A stretch of 19,689 nucleotides of DNA, from assembly GCA_025399215.1 (NCBI GenBank), contig MU621401.1, forward strand, positions 1-19,689. The letters are read 5' to 3'. This DNA is from Globomyces pollinis-pini. Taxonomy: Eukaryota > Chytridiomycota > Chytridiomycetes > Rhizophydiales > Globomycetaceae. Every line of letters starts with the position of its first letter. Position 1 is the stretch's first letter. Positions 1-9,493 of this stretch are shown piece after piece. Under the pieces are notes generated by a model. The model saw nothing but the letters and a program-made list of their open reading frames with translations, searched no databases and had not been told where the DNA came from. A program made the position numbers and the translations under genes.

Positions 1-419
1 AAAAGGTCGATAGCCTAAGGTATATGGACTGGGGAATGAACACCGACATTAGTAAATCATTCCAGCTGTTGTTAAAGATGTGCAGAGATAGTCAGAAGAA
101 GATCAAGAAAGTATTCATATTCTCCGATATGCAATTTGATCAAGGTACATCCAACAATTCCACAACCCATTTCAACCAACTTCGTCAAGACTTCAACAAA
201 TACGAAATGGAAATGCCAACGATTATATTTTGGAACCTTCAAGGGCTAACGTCTGATTTCCCTGTCCAGAGTAATGATCGAGGAGTGGTGATGCTTAGTG
301 GATTTTCACCATCACTCCTGAAAGCAGTCATGGAAGGCAAGAATATCACACCCATGATGATACTATTCAACATAATCCACCAAGAACGATACGATCGAAT
401 CCAAGCACCATCATCATAA
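1..419 (+). CDS. DUF2828 family protein, C-terminal part (5' end outside window)
   Basis: The reading frame is open from base 3 and runs to TAA at 417-419, giving about 138 residues of a larger protein cut by the window edge. It matches the C-terminal von Willebrand A-like part of DUF2828 proteins: the GMNTD motif, then FIFSDMQFD (the buried strand with the metal-site-like DxxFD), then PTIIFWNLQG, and the signature GVVMLSGFSPSLLKAVM. These blocks occur in the family order and spacing. DUF2828 proteins are found in fungi, plants and amoebae and have no settled biochemical role, so none is claimed here. No intron is needed in this piece. The first ATG (24) is internal, because upstream codons (KVDSLRY) continue the family alignment. 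The next gene lies downstream on the same strand. Confidence 0.85.
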   Translation, partial: KVDSLRYMDWGMNTDISKSFQLLLKMCRDSQKKIKKVFIFSDMQFDQGTSNNSTTHFNQLRQDFNKYEMEMPTIIFWNLQGLTSDFPVQSNDRGVVMLSGFSPSLLKAVMEGKNITPMMILFNIIHQERYDRIQAPSS

Positions 420-907
420 AGTTCGATAATATAAATATTTCTATCATTATTTACTCTTGATATTTTCATTTCTTTATGTTATTTCAGGGCTGAAAATTAA
501 TCAAAATGGTTGTAAGTATAAAAATCTACACTACGCGATGTGATTTGGTGCGAAGGAAAAAACACAGTACTAAATGTTTATAGAGATAAGGCAATGATAT
601 TTGAAAATAGCAACCTGAGTAATCGTTTCCCTGTCGGCAAGGTTAAAATGGGTACTGCTAAGGTTAACATTGCAAAGTCTACTCTTAATTATGAAATTGC
701 CGTGACTGACTTGACTAAGCCAATAAAGTTAATACCATTATACTAATGGAGTTGGAATACTAAAATAGTTACCACAAGCTTGAAAATATCTCATATGTAG
801 TCTGGACTGTAATGATGTCACCAAACACTCGACTTCTTTCATTGTCAACTCTTACATATCAATAATTGACCAAGTTGAATCAGAAGAAACAGTTGCTACT
901 ATTTGGA
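420..907. other. Intergenic or unresolved stretch between DUF2828 and B56 genes
   Basis: This 488-bp stretch holds no gene that I can model with confidence. It contains one open frame on + (522-746, described separately), an ATG at 506 followed at once by a GTAAGT that looks like a donor site, and several intron-like strings (TACTAAATGTTTATAG at 569-584, GGAATACTAAAATAG near 750). I tried several joins from ATG 506 into the 522-746 frame and all met a stop. It may hold a small gene whose splicing I cannot read, a decayed gene, or 5' untranslated exons of the B56 gene. Confidence 0.5.
522..746 (+). CDS. Unresolved small ORF, possibly a C2-like fragment
   Basis: The frame is open from 522 after a stop at 519-521 and ends at TAA 744-746, about 74 codons. 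It has no ATG near its beginning, so it would have to be an internal or terminal exon. The string VGKVKMGTAKVNIAK resembles the stretch before the last strands of NT-C2 (EEIG1/EHBP1-type) domains, where the family has a LGxVxxNLAxxx pattern. The resemblance is weak and short. Upstream, an ATG at 506 with a GTAAGT right after its second codon could be a first exon, but I found no acceptor that joins it in frame. It could be a real split gene, a relic or chance. Confidence 0.25.
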   Translation, partial: KSTLRDVIWCEGKNTVLNVYRDKAMIFENSNLSNRFPVGKVKMGTAKVNIAKSTLNYEIAVTDLTKPIKLIPLY

Positions 908-3153
908 ATGCGAGGTGGAACAAAAGAATCAGTCGACGTGATTAAATCAAACACAGATGAGTCTTTTAAATCTAAACAAATGGTATCAACACCATCAAAA
1001 CGTATAATTGTATCCAAGACACCAAAAACCGCCAAAGCAAACCGAGATAGAAGAGATACAGATGCTGCAAAATGTATTTTTTATCAGAATTATCATTGAT
1101 TCCATAGATAAAGACTATAAAATAACAGAAGAGTTTCAATCAGGAAAGGTTGTGGATGTTGAAGATTCTAAACCGAAAACGAACATCAAATTCAATAAAG
1201 AGTTCACCAAGACTAATCGAAAACCCAATTATAATACTGAACCAAATATAATGGAGAAAATTGGAGGTTTATGATTGATCTAATCATCAGGATTCACTAG
1301 CGATACTAACAGTTATTCAACTATAAAGTCATCTACACCCTCTATTACATCATCATCATGTAGTAGCAGTGAAATTCAACTAAAAGTATACAGCAATATG
1401 AACTATTCTAGAGATCACTTAACAGCTACGTCTAACAAATCAGTAGACGAACTTGACATGAATTCATTACCAAACCTCTCAGGTACTACTACAAATCTGA
1501 CTGGTTAGATATACCACATTCTGAACGCCAAGCTGTGTTCCTAAGGAAGGTTGAAATTTGTCGAAGAAAGTTTGATTTTACTACTACAACCAATTTGAAA
1601 GCAAAGCAAATCAAATTCAACATCTTAAATGAATTGTTGAAATATATTGCTATTGATAAGTATATTATCAATGATCAGACTATATCTGATTTGTTAATCA
1701 TGGTTTGAAATCTTGATTCATGATTCTAGATTAGTGAAAATATATTCAGGACATTACCACATGGACCAATTCAGGAAGAGGATGTTGTATTTGAATCTGA
1801 ATGGCTATTGATGCAAGTTGTTTATGAAATTTGCTTTCAAATGATTATTTCTCAAGAATTTACTATAAACTTGGCAAAGAAATATATCAACGAGCTGTTC
1901 ATAATCCGGGTAAATTATCCTTTTAATCGAACTATTTATAGATATTTGACAATTTTAACAGTCCAGATTTACGAGAGAGAGATTACATTAAAAACATTTT
2001 ACATCGACTCTATGCAAAAGTTTCAACTATGCGACAATTAATTAGACAAATGATGGATAATACAGTGTTAACGTATTCTTGCGAATTTGAAGAACACAAT
2101 GGCATATCAGAAATTCTAGAAATCTATTGTAGGTAATTCAGGTTTTATTAATGTCTTTTACAGTATGATTGATGGTTTTACATACCCAGTTCGACCGGAA
2201 CATAAAAAACTAATTCAGAAAATATTGATACCTTTACTTAAAACTGAACATTATCAACAGTTTTACTTGAAATTACATGATTGCATGATGCAGTTTATAA
2301 AGAAAGATCCTGCCTCAAATCCGCTAGTAATCTTAACTGATTATAATACATTAGATAATATCAAGTCTTTTGCATTATTGGCCCAAGCAAAGTTCCTTGA
2401 AGCAAGTGCTCTTCCTAGGTCAGCTTGAAGAACTGTTGGTTGTGATACAAAAGTCGGAATTTGAAAAGATATATATTTCTGTATTCAACCAAATTGAGAA
2501 ATGTATCCGAGACCTTCACTTCCAAGTTTCGGAGCGCGCCTTAGCAATTTGGCACAATGATCACATTAATGATTTGATAAAATACAGACTGGATGAAATA
2601 GCACCTATAATTATACCTTCACTCTATTTTAACTTGAAGTATCATTGGCATAGGTGAATTAAACAAATTCTTACACATTAGAAAATTTCAACGCGATTTA
2701 ACATACAATGCACTAAAAAGATTTCTGGATATGGATTTAGGTTTGCTTGAACAGATATTACACGATAAGAGCAAATACATAAGGTTAATTGTACACTAAT
2801 TCTCACACCATTAGATCAAATTATATATATGAGGAAAGTGAAGTTAAATGGAAAAAAGTTTTTGAAGGACCAGATGGAAATGCTAAAGAATTTCCAAAAA
2901 AGAAATTCAATTCAAGTACTTTCACCATATGCTAATACATATAGAGCCAAAATGTACTCCATTAAAGAAGACCGTTTCATTGGTGTTTCCCATATCGATA
3001 TACGACAATAAAAAAGATACGGATTTCAATTTAACTGATGAACAATTGATCGACGAATTGGTAATTCTGATAATTTTTTAAATGTAGCATGCATATGTAT
3101 TCGAAGCACCAACTGAACAAAGCAAATTATTCCTGACAAATAGTGAAATTTAA
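908..3153 (+). CDS. RTS1: PP2A regulatory subunit B56 (PR61/Rts1 type)
   Basis: Twelve exons give 642 residues. Introns: 1074-1107, 1267-1290, 1483-1508, 1703-1729, 1910-1941, 2133-2163, 2327-2354, 2654-2681, 2784-2814, 2916-2944 and 3061-3087. The product targets the PP2A core enzyme to substrates. From about residue 170 it follows the B56 HEAT-repeat fold: NIFRTLP, SPDLRERDYIKNILHRLY, EEHNGISEILEI, VRPEHKK, LHYWPKQSS, VLFLGQLEELL, HFQVSERAL, SLYFN. The His-Arg and Tyr of the LHRLY block, the following Arg (STMR), two Ile of ISEILEI and the His of PEHK match the LxxIxE-docking pocket known in human B56, so short-linear-motif docking is probably kept. About 165 N-terminal residues are Ser/Thr/Lys-rich and look disordered. 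The start at 908 is the first ATG in frame after a stop, but an upstream exon is possible. The last three exons form a short divergent tail. AAATAAA-like strings follow near 3190. Confidence 0.94.
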
Positions 3154-3240
3154 AGATAGACGTAAATACTTGTAATTTAATAGTGATTGCAAATAAAATA
3201 ACAATGATGTAATATTAATAATAGAAACTATACGCAATAA

Positions 3241-3743
3241 TCATTCAACTAGTTCATCAATACTGTTGGGATCAAATTCAGTCACCGTCACTGTTGTAAC
3301 TGTATCTAAGCCCTTTGTTTTCTTCACTGTTGTTTCTAAATCATTTTTCTCTAGAATAGCATCAATCTCTTTCACTAAAGGAATGACTTTAGATATCTTT
3401 GCTCTTTTCTCTCTGATATTTTCGCGCTTCGCTTCCTATCAAATTGGTTAATATGGTATTTAATGGAAATACTTTGTCACGATTTTTAGCCTTTTCCACC
3501 TTCAGTTTATGAGCTGCCAATTTACGTTTATGGAATCCAGTAACGAACTCTCTAAAATAAACTGATGCCATTCGTTTACCTTCTCTCGTCTTCATTATAT
3601 GCAACAAATTCAACTGGTTTACTCTTTTTAATACTTTGTGTCCTTTGATTTCTTGTCTTTCCCTTCTTATTGTCTTTTTTACTCTTAATAAAACTAACGA
3701 CTCCTTCTGGTTCTGGGGCTGCCTGTTTCTTAAATTTGGCCAT
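3241..3743 (-). CDS. RRP17: NOL12/Rrp17-type nucleolar rRNA-processing protein
   Basis: Three exons (introns 3552-3579 and 3436-3472) give 145 residues from ATG at 3743 to TGA at 3241-3243. The family (human NOL12/Nop25, yeast Rrp17) acts in the nucleolus in pre-rRNA 5' processing and ribosome export. The identifying block is VEFVAYNEDERREFVTGFHK, which the first intron splits after ERR and which is followed by RKLAAHKLKVEKAKNRDKEAKRE. This corresponds to the family's FDEDxRREYLTGFHKRK core with its long basic helix. The C-terminus ends in an acidic Thr/Val-rich tail (TVTTVTVTEFD), also seen in relatives. The protein is highly basic. It lies tail to tail with the B56 gene (87 bp apart) and downstream of Rtp1 on the same strand. 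The Met at 3743 follows a T-rich leader and starts the conserved N-terminus, so an upstream ATG-less extension is not used. Confidence 0.9.
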
Positions 3744-3967
3744 CAATTCAAAATTAAAAAAGAAAAAAAAATATGAAATTATGAATACACAGTGAAATAG
3801 ATATAGATTTAACAGCATTAATTCAAGTGATTTCTACGAATTGTATCTATATTCCTTATTAGGACGAACGCTGCGTGCTGCAGTATTTTTTAGCAAGGCA
3901 TTTCTCTTTGCATGCAAAGTTCGTTTCAAATCCGTTTATTAAATGAAAGTCTAAGTATGTAAATAAT
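3744..3967. other. Spacer between NOL12 start and Rtp1 end
   Basis: A 224-bp spacer between two genes on the - strand. It contains the T-rich leader of the NOL12 gene (about 3755-3775 on +, an A-rich run) and a perfect 14-bp palindrome at 3906-3919 (CTTTGCATGCAAAG). A 33-codon frame without a start codon lies on - at 3834-3935; it is discussed under rejected items. Confidence 0.6.
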
Positions 3968-6917
3968 TTAAAGAAACATAAAGTGTGATAAATCTTCCAA
4001 GATCATTCCAGCGTGTCCTTTACTAATTCTATCTGAGTCCTTAGCATCTATATCACGAACTAAAATTTGCAATCTCTTGAGTGGTTTCACGTCTACATAA
4101 GCAGTTAAATTTGTCCCAAACGACCGTATTATATCAGATACGAGAACCAGTACAGCTAAAGATAAATTTCATATAATTACCTCGTCTGGGCTGAATTTCC
4201 TTTTCAAACTGTAAGGTACCAATGATAAAATCAAACAGCTGATAAATGAATGGGGTCAACGTCAAATGACTATACTTTGCTATTAGTGATGTAAGAATCA
4301 TAGCGGAAGATTTCATTTCTACGTCTGGATCTCGTAGCACAATCATAATAGGTTTACATATATAATTGGCTAAGGATTAACAATAACAGGGTTACCATAT
4401 TTTGGAAACACATTTCCAAGTCGCCTGATAACTTGCAACAAAGATTCCCCCATGCGCAATCGAGATTGTAAATTAAAATCTGAACAAGAATATCTGTCTG
4501 CCATTTTGATTAATATCTTAAGTGGATGAATGTCTGCTATGGCGGAGACTCCTTTAATAGCATTCAAGTATATGAAACTAACGTTAGGAGTAACTTTCTA
4601 TACCTATCTTCATCTTGTAGTAGGTCTAGAAATATTGTGATTATAGTATCTAAATGTTCCAATGCAACTGGATCATCCATTAGCACCAATGATCGCAATT
4701 GCCCCATCCCCTTCGCTCTAACTGGTAACAGCTCATCGGATAATTCCACAATAGCTTCATCGAATATTTGATATGATTTCGATTTGGAATCTCGAACATT
4801 TTCTTTTGAATAAGTATTTAGTAGCCGCATCTTTATTGTCAGTGACAGGTTCGAAATATCCGGATCCTGATGATCAACTAAAGTAGCAATAATCATTTTT
4901 ATGTCTGATAAACATAGTTCATCGTCCACATTTTTCAATTCAATCCGTTCTTCATCTACTCATGAAATGAATACAAAATTAGTACCAAATGTTCCCAACA
5001 TATGAAGTAATAAACTAAGCCCAAGGTTGATCACTTCAATGTTACTATCAATTAAAGACACTTTCACAAATCGAAGGACTTGAGATACATTTTTTAAAAT
5101 TGTATCCCCAAAACAATCCATCATCAGTAAAATGAGACTGGCATACAAAATCTCCAGACTAAAATGTCGTTAAAAATGAAGTACATACTCTTCCAATTCT
5201 TTAATGGCAGATTCATTAGGGACCTCAGTTTCTTCTTCAAATCCTTCAGTTAGTTGCTTTTTCAACAGCAAATGCTTTTCAATGATTTGCACAAATAATT
5301 CACCAATCAGTTCAGTTTTTTCAATGCCTTTTAAAAAAGAACAAAACAATTGAGGATCAAAAATATTTCTAGTAATGTATTACCATTATGGATAATTACC
5401 TGACAACTTCATTGCTTAAGCAGACCATGATGGATCCGGTAGGACCCAATCTTATTAACGCAGAAGACGGTTTTAACGAATTTTCAAATAACTGATGAAA
5501 TTGTAGTAATAGATTTTCAACTTCAGTAAGACGGCTTAATGTTTGCAAGATTTCCAATAATGATGTAGTTAAATTTGATACTGATTGAGCTGAAAACTGA
5601 TACAGATAATATAATGGAATAAAAGCTATGTGTCAAAATATGGTTTTACATACCAGGAAATAGATTATCTATCAAGGTATGACTTGGTTCGTTACCAACT
5701 AGTAATTTTTGAATGCCTTCTACAGAATTTAAAATATCATTCTCGCTCGCAATTATCATATTTCCATCAATATCGAGCTTTTCTGTTACAAATTTGTACT
5801 CTGTTGTATTATAGTATAGGAGAGGTATAATTAATGGCTCAATCAAAAGCTTCTTCGCCAATTTCGGTCGCTTATTTACCAAAGTGACAATGGAAAACGA
5901 TGCTACTTTGACCTTTAAATTTTTTGAGTTTTCAGAGTATAATATCTTCAGCAGTTGATCACATACGCTTAGATAATAGTCCTAAGAATTATGAAATCAT
6001 TATCTATTTACTTTGAGAGAGATTCCTATCGGAGATGATACTAACAGCATCGATATTTGCTCTAAGCTTGATATTGACAGAGGAATATCTGATTGCGGCC
6101 CATCTGAATGTTGCAAAATTAGAATTTCAAATAGGCGATCCACACCGTCAGCTTTTCCAATCAATTTATATAGACATTTAGAAGCTTCTGTTTTAGCTAA
6201 TTCTGGTATGTTTTTGGTGTCAGAAATTGTTCGCAATAGTCCAGAAAGCAAGTCGTTTGTACACATATGGTCTATTAGATAGTCCAAATCTATTTTGCTT
6301 TGAAATTGAGGTGGTATAAAGTAATGATTCATTACAGTAATTAACAGTTCATTGAAATGACTGTTAAAAATTAGATTTCCAATAACCGATCGTTTAGTAG
6401 TGCAAACTAAATTTATCAATTGAGTTTGGCAACAATCGTAAATATCATATTGATCTAATAATTAGTCTCTGATGACTTTCTTTCATTTACTGCGTAATTC
6501 TTCTTCTGTCATATCCTTTCCACTTACATCTTCAAATTCAACGTCCAACTTCATATTGTACTTCTTTAAAAGAATATCTCCAAGAGCGTTTCTCATAAAA
6601 GGTACAATCCCCCAACAAGTGATAATTGATACTAATTTACTACAAGCTTTCTGATCCTTTACTCCTAATAAGACCTCTTCCTCTAAAGATATTTCATCCA
6701 ATAATGATAGAACATCGCAGCATTTAAGAGCGTATTGGCTTTTAACATCCTTGGACTGAATTGAACGATCGAAGATTTTATATGTCTCCATAGCATCTAA
6801 TCGAACTTTCAATAATTCTTCCAATGACATTGTTTTTGTAGTTTTCTCATTTGAATCTGATGTTAATATTCTTAAGTGATTTAGAATGGTTGGTAGTTTA
6901 ATGTTCAATTCATTCAT
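3968..6917 (-). CDS. RTP1: Rtp1/TANGO6-like HEAT-repeat protein (RNA polymerase II assembly/import factor)
   Basis: Ten exons give 895 residues from ATG at 6917 to TAA at 3968-3970. Introns: 6455-6490, 5982-6011, 5626-5653, 5369-5399, 5159-5188, 4956-4985, 4578-4603, 4370-4395 and 4156-4180. Yeast Rtp1 takes part in cytoplasmic assembly and nuclear import of RNA polymerase II; human TANGO6/TMCO7 is the homologue. The C-terminal third carries the diagnostic RTP1_C1/C2 blocks: ELLPVRAKGMGQLRSLV, then DEDSFIYLNAIKGVSAIAD, RMGESLLQVIRRLGNVFPKY, IVLRDPDVEMKSSAMIL and the final RDIDAKDSDRISKGHAGMIL. The N-terminal two thirds is all-helical and diverged, and is assigned only because it is joined in frame. 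Total length is slightly below yeast Rtp1. The start is the first ATG after a run of T. The gene is divergent from the YANK kinase, sharing a 303-bp intergenic region. Confidence 0.9.
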
Positions 6918-7220
6918 GAAAAAAAAGTTAAGCTTTTTGATTCAGTCAATCTGGGAATACATAGGGTCAGTTTATTATAGAGTAATTGGTTGTATCAAAT
7001 TGGCCTCGGTATTGAATTGTTACCGAGTGTTTGAAACCTTAATCGTGTACCATACATGGCGAAATTCTAGAAACGATTCCTTCATAGAATAATCCAAGAC
7101 TTTAAAAAAATTCTCCTTTATTGAACGTAATATCGAATTCGGGGTGTAAATAAAAATGAAGTTTCTCCATGGTCGTCATCCTATTCATTGTTCTTGTTTT
7201 TCAATTCTCGCTCAACACTA
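6918..7220. promoter_or_regulatory. Divergent intergenic region between Rtp1 and YANK kinase
   Basis: This 303-bp region separates the start codons of two head-to-head genes and must hold the promoters of both. I see A/T runs just upstream of each start (6919-6927, 7103-7111) but no clear TATA box. The only coding-like content is two short upstream ORFs on the + strand close to the kinase start (7156-7221 and 7169-7228), listed separately. No tRNA or repeat is visible. Confidence 0.5.
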
Positions 7221-7228
7221 ATGAATGA
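7156..7228 (+). promoter_or_regulatory. Two upstream ORFs overlapping the YANK start codon
   Basis: An ATG at 7156 opens a 21-codon frame whose TAA stop (7219-7221) overlaps the kinase ATG by one base (TAATG). A second ATG at 7169, in the good context CCATGG, opens a 19-codon frame encoding a hydrophobic peptide (MVVILFIVLVF...) and stops at 7226-7228, just inside the kinase gene. Both would hinder or couple translation of the main frame if the transcript starts upstream of 7156. The transcription start is unknown, so this is inference. Confidence 0.4.
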
Positions 7229-9298
7229 TATCGACAATATCACACCACTAGCGACAGATGTCAAGCAAGATAATAAAGAAGGTGATGCGGATTCAAAGCA
7301 ACCACGGAGGAGAAAGTCAATATTTTCTGGCATGACTGGCAGAGAATCCGTTGGTAGATCGCGCAGTAAAAGTGATGCCAAACATGCTCTACGTGATAGT
7401 ACAGTGTCTAATGCTCCACAAGAGCCTGTTGCATTTGAAAGTATAGGTGTCATTAATTAAAATGTAGTCAGTTTGAAACATTTTGATATTCTGGGGATCA
7501 TTGGTGAAGGTGCATTTGGAAAGGTAAAAACTCATATATTAATTACATTTAGGTTAAGCGTATTGAAAGGAAAGATCAGAAAAAGATGCAATATGCGCTA
7601 AAATACATCAACAAGAAAAAGTGCATGGAGAAACATGCAACGCACAACATGTATCGAGAACGAATTGTTTTACAATCATTAAAGCATCCTTATATTGTAA
7701 ATTTGAAATATGCTTTTCAAGATGATGAAAATTTGTTCATGGTGTTGGATATTGCAGATGGAGGAGACTTAAGAAATCATTTGGATCGTAATAAGGGTAT
7801 GAAAGACAACACCTTGATTATTTACACCGCCGAGATCGGGCATGCTTTAAACTATTTACATAATAATGGAATTATTCACCGGTAAATCAATTTACGACTC
7901 ATTTATAGTGATCTTAAACCAGAAAATTTGCTTCTTGATAAAGATGGTCATATTTTATTGACGGATTTTAATGTATGTGCAAATCTAAGGGAAAGTAAAC
8001 CAAAAACCCAATCAGGAACTCGACCATACATGGGTATATTTGGTGCACTCACTTTTTAGCTCCTGAAATGTTCTTGGGGAAGCCATATGAATATTCGATT
8101 GATTGGTGGGCTGTGGGAATCATTTTATTTGAATGTACCTATGGAAAAGTAATTCACATTAGTTAAAACTCTAGCGACCATTTCATGTGTCCAAAGAAAC
8201 CACATATGAATATTTCAATTCTACGCCAGTCATATTTCTGAATCAAGTCTATCACCAAAAGGTGGACATTAAATCGTGTCCACTTCGTGAAAGTTTCTAC
8301 TTGGGATTACTGACAGTCGAAGTTAGTAAACGACTAGGAAGCTCCGATAACGGTCTTGGGTTTGAAAAAGATATCAAAACCCATCCTTGGCTAAGCTCAA
8401 TTGACTGGGATTTAATCGCAGAAAAGAAATTACAACCAGAGTACAGACCAAATGTAACTTATAGATAACATTAAAAAGTTAGCTCAAAATGATTAATGTA
8501 GACCAAGCACTTGTGATTGATGAGTTAATGGGAGGCGGTGATAATCTTCATTACAAGGCGAGGAAGGGGTCACGAAAACGAACCGGATCTTTATCTGAAA
8601 AAGTTCAAACAGGATTTCTCAAAATGCTGGGAATGGCTCCTAAACCTAGAAAAATGGATGAAAATAACATGCCTATAAAGACAAAGAGTGAACTGGAATT
8701 AGAAGAGATGGATGTTTATTACATTGTCTATAATCATGAATTGCCTGATCAACCAACAATGAAAATGCCTTCAAAACCAGAAAAGGCTAGCAGCCCTGCA
8801 GATTCTCCACCGAAAGCTGAAATTGAAGAAGTTCACGATGTTGAAGACTCTCAAGCCCCAACTTCATTGGCCACAGGTGGCATTTCTAGAAACTCTTCTG
8901 TACAAGATGATCTAGTTGGTAAATTAGAGAAGATAGAATTGAATCTCGGAACAGTAGAGGAGAATGGAGTATTGAAAGAGAGTATGGATGTACTTAATGT
9001 TCCTGTAAATGAACCAAACCAAAGCCAAGAAATAGACTTGAATCATGACAAAGCAATTGAATCATGTCAAAGCCAAGCAGTTGAACAAAATCATAGCCAA
9101 GAAGTTGAACAAAATCATAGCCAAGAAATTGAACAAAATCATAGTCTGGCAATTGAAAGCCAAGTAGTTGAACAAAATCACGGTGAAGCAATTGGAGCAA
9201 GTCAAAACCAGTCAATTGAATTAAATCATAGCCAAGCGATTGGACCAAACCAAAGCCAATCCATTGATGTTAAAGATGGTTCAGTAAAGTTAGATTAA
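7221..9298 (+). CDS. YANK/STK32-type AGC serine/threonine kinase with repeat tail
   Basis: Seven exons give about 637 residues. Introns: 7441-7467 (alternatively 7447-7467), 7524-7552, 7882-7908, 8034-8059, 8149-8174, 8454-8482. All catalytic elements are present: glycine loop GEGAFG (86-91), Lys109 in YALKY, HRDLKPEN with Asp203, the YANK-typical DFN (221-223) in place of DFG, and GTRPYMAPEM. After the kinase fold comes the AGC-like tail ([16 protein letters not shown]) and a hydrophobic-motif-like VYYIVYNHE, equivalent to the FIxFNRE of human STK32. The N-terminal 75 residues are basic and Ser-rich (RRRKSIFS); there is no Gly2, so the myristoylation seen in human YANK1 is not expected. The last 100 residues are an acidic, low-complexity QNHSQEIE repeat region. 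YANK kinases are poorly studied; substrates are not known here. The pseudokinase copy follows 195 bp downstream. Confidence 0.95.
9083..9154 (+). repeat. 24-nt tandem repeat coding for octapeptide
   Basis: Three near-identical 24-nt units (9083-9106, 9107-9130, 9131-9154) begin GAACAAAATCATAG and encode [24 protein letters not shown]. Degenerate units continue on both sides, from about 9010 to 9280. The array is in frame in the YANK tail, so unit gain or loss would keep the frame. Confidence 0.85.
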
Positions 9299-9493
9299 AG
9301 TTAGTTTGAAATTCTTTTCTTTTATCTTGTCTTGTTCACAGTTTTGAGATATCGACGCGAAAAATAAGCAATAGGTATCAATCAATTACTTTTAAATGTG
9401 ATACCTATTGCTCCATTAAGCTGATTAAAGATGTCGTAAATGATTTTTTTTGGATCACGTAATGTTATGAGGTCCTTTACGTATCAATAAACA
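9299..9493. other. Spacer between kinase and pseudokinase
   Basis: A 195-bp spacer, AT-rich, holding the kinase 3' end and pseudokinase promoter. It contains a perfect 14-bp inverted repeat (9367-9412) and a weaker ACGTAA/TTACGT pair (9457-9462, 9477-9482). No coding sequence seen. Confidence 0.6.
9367..9412. repeat. Perfect 14-bp inverted repeat (hairpin)
   Basis: The arms AGCAATAGGTATCA (9367-9380) and TGATACCTATTGCT (9399-9412) are exact reverse complements around an 18-nt A/T-rich loop. It lies 69 bp after the kinase stop codon and 82 bp before the pseudokinase start. It could act as a 3'-end RNA structure, a protein-binding palindrome or the remnant of a small insertion. No target duplication is visible. 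Confidence 0.85.

Noticed and set aside
2829..3011. Open frame beginning with ATG inside the B56 3' part
   Set aside because: Out of frame with the conserved gene; the spliced model through 2916-2944 and 3061-3087 explains the region.
3906..3919. Perfect 14-bp palindrome CTTTGCATGCAAAG
   Set aside because: Recorded in the spacer entry; a single short palindrome with no loop and no neighbouring structure is weak evidence for function.
3834..3935. 33-codon - strand frame (KRTLHAKRNALLKN...) between Rtp1 and NOL12
   Set aside because: Reads like a protein, but it has no ATG, a stop lies directly before it and no acceptor site can open it. I could not make a gene of it.
4850..4865. GGTTCGAAATATCCGG, resembling a tRNA T-arm
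   Set aside because: It sits in the conserved coding sequence of Rtp1 and no acceptor stem or anticodon arm is present.
8994..9248. Repetitive - strand frame (VQLLGYDF units)
   Set aside because: Mirror of the 24-nt coding repeat in the kinase tail.
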